Shown: positions 46,647 to 55,338 of the stretch, piece by piece | How the letters are laid out: the number at the start of each line of letters is the position of its first letter | Numbering within the stretch: position 1 is the stretch's first letter | NCBI GenBank assembly: GCA_947493005.1 | Contig: CANLOY010000002.1 | Coordinates: 810,072-874,071, forward strand | Direction of reading: 5' to 3' | Length of the DNA: 64,000 bases | DNA from: an uncultured Roseivirga sp. | GTDB taxonomy: Bacteria; Bacteroidota; Bacteroidia; Cytophagales; Cyclobacteriaceae | Translations under genes and position numbers: made by a program | The notes under the pieces: generated by a model | Told to the model about the DNA's origin: nothing | What the model saw: only the letters and a program-made list of their open reading frames with translations | Database searches by the model: none

Positions 46647-47187
46647 GGTATCTTTTGTTTAATCCTTCTACTACTTCTTCTGTAATATTAATAGCATCGT
46701 CTGCATAGAGAATATTACCTGCATTAGTTGCAGCAAAAATGATTTTATAAGACTGTTTCTTTCCGAACTCTTCCAGATAAGCATTCACTTCTGAAATCAC
46801 CCCTTGGGTCATTTTAGAATCTTCTTCAGCTGCCTTATCTTGAATTGCTCTTTGATAATTGACCAATTGTTGCTGCTTGTTTCTTAAAAGTTGTTCGGAA
46901 AGTTCTTTCTCTTTTTTCGACATTTTTGAAAGCTCTTTCTCATGTCTTTTGAGTTCATTCTGAACATCCATTGCGAGCGTATCTATCCTAGCCTGCCACT
47001 CAGAAGATAGTTTACTATAGTCTGCTCTGGCATCAATCATCCCCTGATACTGAGATAGTAAAACATTTGAGTCCACATAAGCCACCTTCTCAGCTTTATA
47101 GAAGAACGTATAAAACGCCAGCGCCAAAACCAATAACAGATTGATAACCAGAAGAATAGAACTATTTTTCATTCTTTTTGTATTCAT
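46636..47187 (-). CDS. OmpH/Skp-family periplasmic protein with membrane anchor
   Basis: The 183-residue product has an N-terminal hydrophobic span (about 10-30) without a clear cleavage site, then the OmpH start KVAYVDSNVLLSQYQGM, a long coiled coil (about 55-125, rich in Lys, Glu, Gln) and the closing strands YKIIFAATNAGNILYADDAINIT. This is the Skp jellyfish-tentacle fold that holds unfolded outer membrane proteins. An alternative start is the ATG at 47172. It heads the Rhs operon, so a dedicated chaperone for the two giant proteins is likely by context. Confidence 0.8.
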   Translation of the reverse strand: MNTKRMKNSSILLVINLLLVLALAFYTFFYKAEKVAYVDSNVLLSQYQGMIDARADYSKLSSEWQARIDTLAMDVQNELKRHEKELSKMSKKEKELSEQLLRNKQQQLVNYQRAIQDKAAEEDSKMTQGVISEVNAYLEEFGKKQSYKIIFAATNAGNILYADDAINITEEVVEGLNKRYLGQ

Positions 47188-47441
47188 TCAGCTTCAAATC
47201 TAAGTATTATTTGAGTTAAACAGAATACTTATATAGGATTTTTTAGAGTAAAATATTTATTTAACAAATAGGCCTAGAAATAAAGGTTGTGCCTCTACCA
47301 TCAGCAAAACTTAACTTACCAGAACCTCACAGTAAAAACACACAAAGAGTCACTTAGTAGAAAGTTGATAAAATCCCATCTTTTTTACCTTCTTCTACTG
47401 GTATCACCTCTTAAGGAGGAAAAAAGGACCTTATCAATTAA

Positions 47442-47464
47442 CATGTTTCGACAGGCTCAACATG
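47442..47464. repeat. Short palindromic repeat CATGTT...AACATG
   Basis: The core TTCGACAGGCTCA sits between the arms CATGTT and AACATG. It is a variant of the TTCGACAAGCTCA elements at 35169-35189 and 35379-35399. Confidence 0.7.
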
Positions 47465-47500
47465 GAAAAACTCAGTTAGCACCCCCAATATCACCATAGA

Positions 47501-47622
47501 AGTCATTTCGACCGTAGGGAGAAATCTATTTAGTCCTCTCTCGCTGTTCGAGGTGACTGCATAGAGGAACTTGCACCCCCCTCCTCCGTCCTTAGGACAC
47601 CTCCTCCAGAGGAGGACAATGA
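47501..47622. repeat. Copy of the 33-kb intergenic repeat
   Basis: Bases 47501-47575 match 33007-33081 with about three differences and in the same orientation, including the GTCATTTCGA...TCGAGGTGAC hairpin. They run into the double hairpin GTCC-TTA-GGAC at 47588-47598 and CCTCCT-CCAG-AGGAGG at 47600-47615, as at 33613-33640. Confidence 0.85.
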
Positions 47623-47781
47623 TTTCTCAGCAAACTCATAATCCACTTATCCGTATTAACATCCTTTTGAAATAAGTGACTAATAAAATGCAATATTTTT
47701 AGAGTATCATAGTCGAAGTTATCGCGAGATTAAATATCTTTCGATAACAATCGAATCATTACATTAAGTAAACCTTACCAA

Positions 47782-48306
47782 ATGACTGTAGATCTTTATT
47801 GGAATATCGCGCTCATTTCCAGCATCCTTTTAGGTGTTCTTTTTCTGATGAGCCTTTTTGGTTTGGATGTTGACGAACTGGAAATCGATGGGCTTGGCGA
47901 TAGCTTCTCTTTTAACGCCCTGATTGCCTTTTTCTCTGTAGCAGGGTGGACCGGCTACTTCGCTCATAATAAAACAGACATGAGCTCTACATTAATCCTA
48001 TTTACATCCATCGCAATAGGCATTGTCTTTTATATCATCAGTATATACTTCCTTAACAAGCTTAAGGGTATTGAGACAAAAGGGAATATTGAAATAGAAA
48101 ATGCTATCGGAAAAACAGGAACGGTTTACCTGACTATTCCCGAAAAACAAAGTGGCGATGGACAAATACAGCTTGTCATACAAGGGGGGTTAAAAACTTT
48201 CTACGCTCAAACAAAAAACGAATCGATTCCAACAGGCACCAAGGTGCTCGTCTATGATTTGGATAACGGAAAATTACTTGTCGAACCTTATAACGAAAAC
48301 AATTAA
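47782..48306 (+). CDS. NfeD-like membrane protein paired with flotillin
   Basis: The 174-residue product has about three membrane spans (about 9-28, 43-60, 68-90) and a C-terminal small beta-barrel (about 105-170) with the segments IGKTGTVYLTI and GTKVLVYDLDNGKLLVEP. This is the short NfeD-type (YqiJ/NfeD1b-like) protein that accompanies flotillins. It lacks the ClpP-class protease domain present in the protein encoded at 29819. Three bases separate it from the flotillin gene. Confidence 0.8.
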   Translation: MTVDLYWNIALISSILLGVLFLMSLFGLDVDELEIDGLGDSFSFNALIAFFSVAGWTGYFAHNKTDMSSTLILFTSIAIGIVFYIISIYFLNKLKGIETKGNIEIENAIGKTGTVYLTIPEKQSGDGQIQLVIQGGLKTFYAQTKNESIPTGTKVLVYDLDNGKLLVEPYNENN

Positions 48307-48309
48307 CCT

Positions 48310-49917
48310 ATGGATTTTGCATCACCAGTTATAGCAATTTCGGTTGGCGCCTTTCTGGTGCTAATCATCATTCTGATTTCGCGCTACAAGCGCTGTCCAT
48401 CCAATAAAATATTAGTGGTATATGGAAAAGTTGGTCCTTCAAAAAGTGCTAAGTGTATCCATGGTGGAGGCGCCTTGATTATCCCTATTATTCAAGACTA
48501 CCAATACCTAGCATTGAGCCCTATTCCAATTGAAATTGATCTGAAAGGAGCACTATCAAAGCAGAATATCAGAATTAATACGCCAAGTACCTTCACAGTC
48601 GGTATTTCCATTAAGGAAGGCATTATGCTTAATGCTGCCGAGCGTTTGTTAGGCCTTAGCGAAGATGAAATCAAGATGCAAGCGCTGGATATTATCATTG
48701 GTCAGCTAAGATTGGTAATTGCTACCCTATCTATTGAAGAAATCAACAAAGATAGAGAGCAATTCTTAAGTCTGATTAATAAACACGTTGCCAGTGAACT
48801 GAACAAGATAGGACTTGAGCTAATCAACGTAAACATCAAGGATATTACCGATGAATCAGGCTATATCGAAGCAATAGGTAAAAAAGCTGCTGCTGAAGCT
48901 ATTAATCAAGCCAAAGTTGAGGTAGCACAGCAAGACTCATCTGGTGCTACAGGAGAGGCCAAAGCAATGAGAGAAAAAGATGTGAATGTAGCTGTTGAAA
49001 GAGCTCAGTCTGAAGAAGGGGTAAAGCAAGCTGAAGCCAAAAAGAGAATTGCAATTGCCAATGTGGAAACTCAGGCAGCTATTGGAGAAGCAAAAGCGTC
49101 TAGTCAGCAGGAAATCCAAATTGCCGAGCAAGATGCCCTATCTGATGAAGGTCAAAAAGCCGCTGAAGCTCAAAAAAGGATTAAAATTGCTACCCTTGAA
49201 GCAGATGCCATTGCTGGTGAAAACGAATCCAGAGCCAAAGAAGCTGTTTCAATCGCCTCTCTGGAAGAAAAGAAAGCTGAAGCCAAAAGAAGAAGTGATG
49301 TAGCTAGAGCAGAAGCACATAAAAAGATTCTTGAAGCCGAGAAAATTGCCGAGCTCGCCAGGTTAGAAAAAGAGGAGATTATTCGAAACGAAATCAACAA
49401 GAGAAAATTAGTCATTGACGCAGAGGCTAAAGCACAGGAAACTATTAACCTTGCAAAAGGTGAAGCAGATTCTACCCTTTTAAAATTCCAGGCTGAAGCC
49501 AAGGGTATGGAAGAATTGCTTAATGCTAAAGCAACTGGTTACAAAGAGATAATTGATGCCTGTGGTGGAGATAGTAAAGCTGCCGCTACCCTTCTGCTAC
49601 TCGAGCAAATGGAATCTCTTGTTAGTCGACAAACTGAAGCCCTTGCAAATCTTCAAATCGATAAAATCACTGTTTGGGATTCTGGAAACGGATCAGGTGG
49701 TGAAGGCACGAATGCAACCGCTGGTTTTATCAGAAATTTCATTAGTGCCCTACCTCCAATTCATGATTTAGCCAAGCAGGTAGGAATTGATTTACCGGAC
49801 TACTTAGGAAGTATGACAGCTAATAATGTATTGGCCAATATTGGTCAGGATAAGGAAGCCGAAGATGCAGAGGAAGTCGAAAACGAGACTATTGAAGAAG
49901 ATAAACCAGAGAACTAG
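48310..49917 (+). CDS. Flotillin-family protein
   Basis: Flotillins organise ordered membrane microdomains. The 535-residue product has an N-terminal membrane segment (about 6-25), a band-7/SPFH domain (about 30-200) and a long Ala/Glu/Lys-rich coiled coil (about 200-420) full of EAK-type repeats, then the flotillin C-terminal part with an ATLLLLEQMESLVSRQTEAL segment. It is paired with the NfeD-like gene upstream and followed by a rho-independent terminator. Confidence 0.92.
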   Translation: MDFASPVIAISVGAFLVLIIILISRYKRCPSNKILVVYGKVGPSKSAKCIHGGGALIIPIIQDYQYLALSPIPIEIDLKGALSKQNIRINTPSTFTVGISIKEGIMLNAAERLLGLSEDEIKMQALDIIIGQLRLVIATLSIEEINKDREQFLSLINKHVASELNKIGLELINVNIKDITDESGYIEAIGKKAAAEAINQAKVEVAQQDSSGATGEAKAMREKDVNVAVERAQSEEGVKQAEAKKRIAIANVETQAAIGEAKASSQQEIQIAEQDALSDEGQKAAEAQKRIKIATLEADAIAGENESRAKEAVSIASLEEKKAEAKRRSDVARAEAHKKILEAEKIAELARLEKEEIIRNEINKRKLVIDAEAKAQETINLAKGEADSTLLKFQAEAKGMEELLNAKATGYKEIIDACGGDSKAAATLLLLEQMESLVSRQTEALANLQIDKITVWDSGNGSGGEGTNATAGFIRNFISALPPIHDLAKQVGIDLPDYLGSMTANNVLANIGQDKEAEDAEEVENETIEEDKPEN

Positions 49918-49941
49918 GTTCAGTAAAATCATAATATATTG

Positions 49942-49967
49942 AGCGTGGCATAAGTCACGCTTTTTTT
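49942..49967 (+). terminator. Rho-independent terminator after flotillin
   Basis: The stem AGCGTGGC pairs with GTCACGCT (one G-T pair possible) around the loop ATAA, followed by seven T residues at 49961-49967. It lies 25 bases after the flotillin stop. Confidence 0.88.
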
Positions 49968-49999
49968 GTTTCTGCTTTTCCCTATATTCGCTGCCATTG

Positions 50000-50731
50000 A
50001 TGAAAAATGGGCTGCTAAAAATTTACTCAGTATATGGACTACTGGTTTTTGCACTAGTATTTATTATACTCCTACCCTTCTTTCTGCTAGCCATCTTTGT
50101 CCCTCCTTTGGAAAGAATAGCAGCATTTCTGAATCATGTCTGGGCCAGACTTTTTTTCTTCTTTATGTTTCTCAACAGAACCAGGATTCGTTTTGAAGAA
50201 AAACTAGACAGAAAACAACGCTATATTTTTTGTGCCAATCACACCTCTTATCTGGATATCCCCACGGTAGGCTTGATCAACCACAATTTTAAGTTTATCG
50301 GTAAAGCGTCACTAAAGAAAGTACCATTATGGGGTTATATGTATGGAAAGCTTCATATTCTGGTAGACAGAAAGAGCATACGAAGCAAGCATAGTAGCTG
50401 GGTCAAAGCCAAAGAAGCATTACAGAAAGACTTCAGTATTGTTTTCTTTCCAGAGGGAGGTATCCGATCAAAAGAGCCTCCTAAGATGGTGCCATTCAAG
50501 GAGGGGAGTTTCAGAATAGCTGTTGACGAACAAATCCCGATTGTACCTGTCACAATTCCTCACAATCATATACTTTTACCAGATCAAATGCCCTTAACCA
50601 TGCACACAGGTTTAGTGAGTGTGAAAGTTCACAAACCTATCTGGCCTAAAGGGAAAGATGATGAAGCTGTAAAACTCCTTAAGCAAGAGGTGCGCGACAT
50701 CATGGAAAAAGAACTGGATAGATATCTTTGA
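50000..50731 (+). CDS. Lysophospholipid acyltransferase (PlsC family)
   Basis: The ATG at 50000 is chosen over a TTG three bases earlier. The 243-residue membrane-bound enzyme has hydrophobic segments at about 10-35 and 47-60, the catalytic HX4D motif HTSYLD at residues 81-86 and the acceptor-binding motif FFPEGGIRSK. It probably makes phosphatidic acid from lysophosphatidic acid. The gatC gene starts two bases after its stop. Confidence 0.9.
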   Translation: MKNGLLKIYSVYGLLVFALVFIILLPFFLLAIFVPPLERIAAFLNHVWARLFFFFMFLNRTRIRFEEKLDRKQRYIFCANHTSYLDIPTVGLINHNFKFIGKASLKKVPLWGYMYGKLHILVDRKSIRSKHSSWVKAKEALQKDFSIVFFPEGGIRSKEPPKMVPFKEGSFRIAVDEQIPIVPVTIPHNHILLPDQMPLTMHTGLVSVKVHKPIWPKGKDDEAVKLLKQEVRDIMEKELDRYL

Positions 50732-50732
50732 T

Positions 50733-51026
50733 ATGAACGTTGACAAAGAAAGTCTTTACAAAGTTGCCCACCTGGCTAGACTGAACATAAAGCCTGAGGA
50801 AGAGGATAAACTTATGAAAGACATGAGTGACATACTTACCTGGGTAGAAAAGCTCAAAGAACTGGATACTGATTCTGTAGAACCTTTGACACATATGAGT
50901 TCTGAGATCAATGTACTCCGCAACGATGTGGCCCAGCAGACTATTACGACTGAAGAAGGTCTCAAGAATGCTCCAGAACATGACGAGCATTTTTTCAAAG
51001 TTCCTAAAGTATTGAAACGCAATTAA
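50733..51026 (+). CDS. gatC: Asp-tRNA(Asn)/Glu-tRNA(Gln) amidotransferase subunit C
   Basis: GatC stabilises the GatA-GatB pair that amidates mischarged Glu-tRNA(Gln) or Asp-tRNA(Asn). The 97-residue protein has the family start LYKVAHLARLNI, the middle DMSDILTWVEKLKELDT and the C-terminal proline-containing FKVPKVLKRN. Length is normal. gatA and gatB are not in the window. It is probably co-transcribed with the acyltransferase gene. Confidence 0.92.
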   Translation: MNVDKESLYKVAHLARLNIKPEEEDKLMKDMSDILTWVEKLKELDTDSVEPLTHMSSEINVLRNDVAQQTITTEEGLKNAPEHDEHFFKVPKVLKRN

Positions 51027-51063
51027 ACAGCAGGTCAAACGTTTCAGAACCAACATTAATTAA

Positions 51064-53619
51064 TTGAATACCAAAGCAATAAACATTTTCAGAATCACAA
51101 GCTATGCAATAGCTATCCTATGTTTTGCTTGCTTTGTATATGCTTTGATAGTTGGAGATAACCTTGCACTGCCATGGCAACTAGAAGACACCTATAAAAC
51201 ACGTCCATTACTTTTAGAATACTTTCAGATCAATGGTGAACCTTCGGGTTTATATGCCGATCAGCTAATTAGTTGGCAAAAGTTCACCACTGGAGACATT
51301 GAATATCTTGATTGGCCGGTAACCCTAACCTTAGTTGTTTTCTTTCTATCACTTGTATCTGTCACAACAGTTGTCACTTACTTCGATAGATTCAGCTATT
51401 TCATAACATCTGGAATCGTAATATTTGTTCTAATTCAACTCAGGTTGGAAGAGCTTGGAATTTCGGATACATATCTCACTTATGGTGTTATACTCGGGTA
51501 TTTTATTTGTTCCTATCTCTTCCAAAGCTTTTACCCGAATGCTGCCCTTTGGAAAAGGCTGACAGCCAGTATCCTTCTTTATGGCGGCCTTGTTTTAATT
51601 ATTGGCCTTTTCGCAAACATGTCTCACCCACATTTGGTGAGCATTTCTTTTGGAATTATTGGACCGGTTATATTCAGTGCAATCTTTATCATATTTATTG
51701 CCGGAGATAATATCTATAGCCTGTTTAAACTCACTACTCAAGGATCTACCAATGGGAAAAACAGTTTAAAGCACTTCTCAATTATTGGCTTTATATATGT
51801 AGCACTATCGGCTATGCTTTTCTTACAAAGAACGGGCTACACCGAAGTTGATATATTTTTTGTCAATCCTTATGTATTGTTAACCCTGTCAATTGTTTCA
51901 GGCTACTTTACATTAGAAAAAAAACTAGAAAGCCATTCGGCAAATTTCGATTTAAGACTTGTTAAATACTGGCTCTACCCCATTGCCACTAGTCTCACTC
52001 TCTCCTTTGTTGCCTTTGCCCACTTGTCCATAAACGACTCATTTGTTAATGCCATAGAGTGGGTAATTATAATAAGTCACTTTACATTTGGGGTTGTCTT
52101 CTATGGCTATGCATTAATAAATTTTATTCCACCACTTGTGGAAAATCTCGAAGTATGGCCTGTCTTTTTTAAAGGATTAAGAACACCTGCATTAACAGCC
52201 AGACTAATTGCTTTTGCCTTGTTTATAGGAGGCTTTTTCTATTTGGAAAACAGACCCTACTATCAGGTAAAGGCCGGACAATTTAGCATGCTGGCAGCCT
52301 TGGCTGAAAAGATAGATAATGACCTGCTTACCGATCAATACTATAAACAAAGCATATATTTCGACTTCTATAACTTCAAAGCGAACTATGCTTTAACACG
52401 TTTTGCCAAGCGTAAGCAAGAAATTGAAGAAGTACCTGCAAAGTTGAACAGCATACTCCAGGGTGCATACAACCCAAAGGCACGCGTAGCTTTCGCTAAC
52501 TATTATGCCGACAGAGAACTTCTTTACAGAGAGTTAACTGCCCTGATGAATTCGCAGGAAAGCCTTGACAACCCTTATGTTAAAAACAATTTGGGCTTGT
52601 CTCACTACAGATATAGCAACTACGATTCAGCATACAAATACTTTGAGTCTAATCAAAAAGAATCTTCAGCGGTAAGTGAGGGCAACTTAGCCGCTTTAAA
52701 TTACGACCTGGCTGCGCGGGTTAATTTTGATACCACGCTTAATTATCAACATACAGACAATGCATTTGTAATGATTAACAGGCAGGCACTGGCCAACGCT
52801 CAAGGTACTGCACTTGACTTTAATCTTTCACTGAACAAAGACACCCTAATTAACCGTGAGGAAGTGTATTATCTATATAATGCTGCTCTGAGTCAAACCA
52901 GCAATCAAAAGGAACAAATAATTGAAGCGCTAAACTTCTACATTCAAAACCCTAAAAACAATGCTTATAAAAGGTTTTTATCCATAGCCAAAGCCATTGC
53001 TTATTACAATTTGAACAAAGTAAATCAGGCTTTCAAAGCAATAGACGAAGTAATTGCAACAAGTCAAGGGGCTGCTGGTTTTCCATACTTTGCTAAAGCA
53101 GTATGGGCATTTAATCAAGGGCAAGCAGAAATGACTATTGAAAATTTAAATCTGGCACAAAGGAGCGGATATAAAGAGCCACAGGTTAAGGAGTTTATTG
53201 ATAATATAAAGCAAATCAACGATTACAATCAGAAAGCGGATATAAGTGAAGAACTTTTAGCGCTGCAAACTGAAAAATCACAACTGGACAGCGTTCAATA
53301 CATTGGTAAGCTTGTAGAAATCGCATCGCTAAATGCCTTTGATGAAGAAACCACATTAAAAGCAATTGAAGAACTCAAGGCCAACCATATAGACGAAGAA
53401 ACGATTTATTCTATTCTATTAGAAGCAATTAATATCAACCCTGGTTCTACCAGCCTGACAGAAAACTATATTTATCAATGTGCTCAAACAGGATTAAGTA
53501 GTTTTGCCCAAACGGCACTCGATAAGTTGGAATCAAAACTTTCTCCTTCTGATTATCAAGCGGTTAAACAAAGATTCAAAAAAATTCTAGAGGAGCGAAA
53601 GAAAGAGCTTTTCAAATAA
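51064..53619 (+). CDS. Large polytopic membrane protein with C-terminal TPR-like region
   Basis: The start is a TTG at 51064. The 851-residue product has about ten to eleven membrane spans in the first 410 residues and then a soluble helical region of about 440 residues with TPR-like repeats (for example NNLGLSHYRYSNYDSAYKYFE and KAIAYYNLNKVNQAFKAID). No enzyme motif was seen. It follows gatC by 37 bases. A scaffold or envelope role is possible, but the family was not recognised. Confidence 0.65.
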   Translation: MNTKAINIFRITSYAIAILCFACFVYALIVGDNLALPWQLEDTYKTRPLLLEYFQINGEPSGLYADQLISWQKFTTGDIEYLDWPVTLTLVVFFLSLVSVTTVVTYFDRFSYFITSGIVIFVLIQLRLEELGISDTYLTYGVILGYFICSYLFQSFYPNAALWKRLTASILLYGGLVLIIGLFANMSHPHLVSISFGIIGPVIFSAIFIIFIAGDNIYSLFKLTTQGSTNGKNSLKHFSIIGFIYVALSAMLFLQRTGYTEVDIFFVNPYVLLTLSIVSGYFTLEKKLESHSANFDLRLVKYWLYPIATSLTLSFVAFAHLSINDSFVNAIEWVIIISHFTFGVVFYGYALINFIPPLVENLEVWPVFFKGLRTPALTARLIAFALFIGGFFYLENRPYYQVKAGQFSMLAALAEKIDNDLLTDQYYKQSIYFDFYNFKANYALTRFAKRKQEIEEVPAKLNSILQGAYNPKARVAFANYYADRELLYRELTALMNSQESLDNPYVKNNLGLSHYRYSNYDSAYKYFESNQKESSAVSEGNLAALNYDLAARVNFDTTLNYQHTDNAFVMINRQALANAQGTALDFNLSLNKDTLINREEVYYLYNAALSQTSNQKEQIIEALNFYIQNPKNNAYKRFLSIAKAIAYYNLNKVNQAFKAIDEVIATSQGAAGFPYFAKAVWAFNQGQAEMTIENLNLAQRSGYKEPQVKEFIDNIKQINDYNQKADISEELLALQTEKSQLDSVQYIGKLVEIASLNAFDEETTLKAIEELKANHIDEETIYSILLEAININPGSTSLTENYIYQCAQTGLSSFAQTALDKLESKLSPSDYQAVKQRFKKILEERKKELFK

Positions 53620-53852
53620 CCTCTAGTTGTCCATTAAGAATTTCAGCATAAAGCAGATAGCCACATTCATTTCAATATCTCTGGCACCAAAAATTTAACT
53701 TCCCCAATTCACCTATAATCCGTTAGGTTCTCCGCTTACGTAAAGAGGTTTTATGCCATCAATTCTTTTTGATTCTTTTGATTTACTAAACCTTTTGCAT
53801 AATAATTTAGTATCGTATTAAACTTTTCATCAGTTACTGACGTCCAACGAGT
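53620..53852. other. Intergenic region upstream of the ABC ATPase
   Basis: These 233 bases hold no ORF. A TTTTGCATAATAATTTAG stretch at about 53793-53810 is AT-rich and may belong to a promoter, but it does not match the Bacteroidota consensus well. Confidence 0.4.
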
Positions 53853-54587
53853 ATGAGTAAGACTGTTATAGAAACATCAGATATTTCAAAGATCTACCAA
53901 ATGGGTAGTGAAACCATTAGAGCTTTGAAATCCGTGAGTATAAAAATCAATCAAGGCGAGTACGTTGCTTTTATGGGGCCATCTGGTTCTGGAAAGTCTA
54001 CCCTTATGAACATGATTGGTTGTTTAGACACCCCTTCTGGAGGTCAGTACATACTTAATGGAAATGATGTAAGTGATATGACGGAAAACGAATTGGCTGA
54101 AATTCGTAATAAAGAAATTGGCTTTGTTTTCCAAACCTTTAACCTTTTACCAAGAGCAACATCATTGGAGAACGTAGCGCTTCCGTTGATTTATGCGGGT
54201 TACAGTAAATCCGAACGCGAAGAAAAAGCTCAGGCAGCTTTAGAAGGTGTTGGATTGGGAGACAGATCTTATCACAAACCAAATGAGCTTTCAGGTGGGC
54301 AACGTCAAAGGGTGGCTATTGCAAGAGCTTTAGTAAACGATCCATCAATTATCCTTGCAGATGAACCAACTGGTAACTTAGATTCAAAGACATCTTATGA
54401 TATCATGGATTTATTTGCTCAACTTCACGATAAAGGAAATACCATTATTATGGTAACACACGAAGACGATATTGCTCAGTATTCTCATAGAATTGTGAGA
54501 CTGAGAGATGGATTGATAGAAAAGGATGACATCAATGATAATCCTACACGAATTAATCCGTTGAAACTACAACAAGAAGAAGCTTAA
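53853..54587 (+). CDS. ABC transporter ATP-binding protein, LolD/MacB type
   Basis: The 244-residue ATPase has Walker [10 protein letters not shown] at residues 42-50, the Q-loop segment [17 protein letters not shown], the signature [15 protein letters not shown] and Walker [12 protein letters not shown]. The first three are typical of the LolD/MacB/FtsE group, which drives lipoprotein release, export or cell-wall control by mechanotransmission. No permease is adjacent. The adenosyltransferase gene follows after two bases. Confidence 0.9.
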   Translation: MSKTVIETSDISKIYQMGSETIRALKSVSIKINQGEYVAFMGPSGSGKSTLMNMIGCLDTPSGGQYILNGNDVSDMTENELAEIRNKEIGFVFQTFNLLPRATSLENVALPLIYAGYSKSEREEKAQAALEGVGLGDRSYHKPNELSGGQRQRVAIARALVNDPSIILADEPTGNLDSKTSYDIMDLFAQLHDKGNTIIMVTHEDDIAQYSHRIVRLRDGLIEKDDINDNPTRINPLKLQQEEA

Positions 54588-54589
54588 GA

Positions 54590-55141
54590 TTGAAAATATA
54601 TACTAAGACAGGAGATTCAGGCACCACCTCATTATTGGGTGGTGCTCGTGTTTCAAAGGCTCATATTCGAATCGAAGCCTATGGGACTGTAGATGAGCTC
54701 AATAGCTATATTGGCCTGTTACGAGATCAGGATGTTAACTCAACACGCAAAGATTTACTCAAAGAAATTCAGGATCGACTTTTTACGTTAGGGGCCGATC
54801 TAGCTACAGAACCAGGTAAAGACAAGGTGGTAAAGCCTGACCTTTTTGATAAGGATGTTGATGTTTTGGAGCAAGCAATGGATGAAATGGATAAAACGCT
54901 TCCTGCATTGATGAGCTTTGTATTACCCGGAGGCCACCAATCGGTATCTTTTGCCCATATTGCCCGCTGTGTATGCCGCAGAGCAGAACGAATCTCAATC
55001 AACCTTAACGAACAAGAGCCAATTGATGCTCTTATAATCAGGTACCTAAACAGACTCTCTGACTTCTTGTTTGTTCTTGGACGCAAAATGTCACAGGAAT
55101 TACAAGCCGAAGAAGTAAAATGGGAACCCAGGAAAAAGTAA
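54590..55141 (+). CDS. PduO-type cob(I)yrinic acid a,c-diamide adenosyltransferase
   Basis: This enzyme transfers adenosyl from ATP to cob(I)alamin. The start is TTG, which gives the family N terminus MKIYTKTGDSGTTSLLGG. Other motifs are the AYGTVDELNSYIGLLR segment, and CRRAER with the following NRLSDFLFVLGR. The 183-residue length is normal. No other cobalamin gene is in the window; the product may serve a B12 salvage route. It is likely co-transcribed with the ABC ATPase gene. Confidence 0.92.
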   Translation: MKIYTKTGDSGTTSLLGGARVSKAHIRIEAYGTVDELNSYIGLLRDQDVNSTRKDLLKEIQDRLFTLGADLATEPGKDKVVKPDLFDKDVDVLEQAMDEMDKTLPALMSFVLPGGHQSVSFAHIARCVCRRAERISINLNEQEPIDALIIRYLNRLSDFLFVLGRKMSQELQAEEVKWEPRKK

Positions 55142-55280
55142 AACCGTTATTCAATAAATAATTGGGTAGAGTTTTTTTTGAGCAAAATTTTTATAACCCA
55201 TTTCGTGTTTTTACATACATAAAATTTGCTTTATATATCCCTAATTAACTGAATACTAACAGTTTATACTGATTACAGAC

Positions 55281-55311
55281 TTGTAAAAGGCACTGAAAAA
55301 TCGTACTTTTG
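55281..55311 (+). promoter_or_regulatory. Bacteroidota-type promoter of ilvE
   Basis: A TTG at 55281-55283 is followed, after 20 bases, by TACTTTTG at 55304-55311, an exact fit to the Bacteroidota TTG / TAnnTTTG pattern. Transcription would start around 55316, giving a short leader before the ATG at 55339. Confidence 0.7.
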
Positions 55312-55338
55312 CATTCCAAATCTTTAAAAGTTGAATAC

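Larger units (their letters stand above)
47188..47781. other. Repeat-rich spacer upstream of the Rhs operon
   Basis: This 594-base spacer separates the Rhs operon from the divergent NfeD-like gene and must hold promoters for both. No perfect TTG-N20-TAnnTTTG match was found. It contains two recognised repeat blocks at 47442-47464 and 47501-47622; no credible gene is present. Confidence 0.6.

Noticed and set aside
47287..47499. A 70-codon open frame in the spacer upstream of the Rhs operon
   Set aside because: It runs through the intergenic repeat elements and has no coding-like composition.
49170..49502. A 110-codon open frame antisense to the flotillin gene
   Set aside because: It mirrors the Ala/Glu/Lys repeats of the flotillin coiled coil, which by chance leaves the other strand open.
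54769..55086. A 105-codon open frame antisense to the adenosyltransferase gene
   Set aside because: The plus-strand gene is firmly identified, and the antisense product has low-complexity, Ser/Arg-rich composition typical of a shadow frame.
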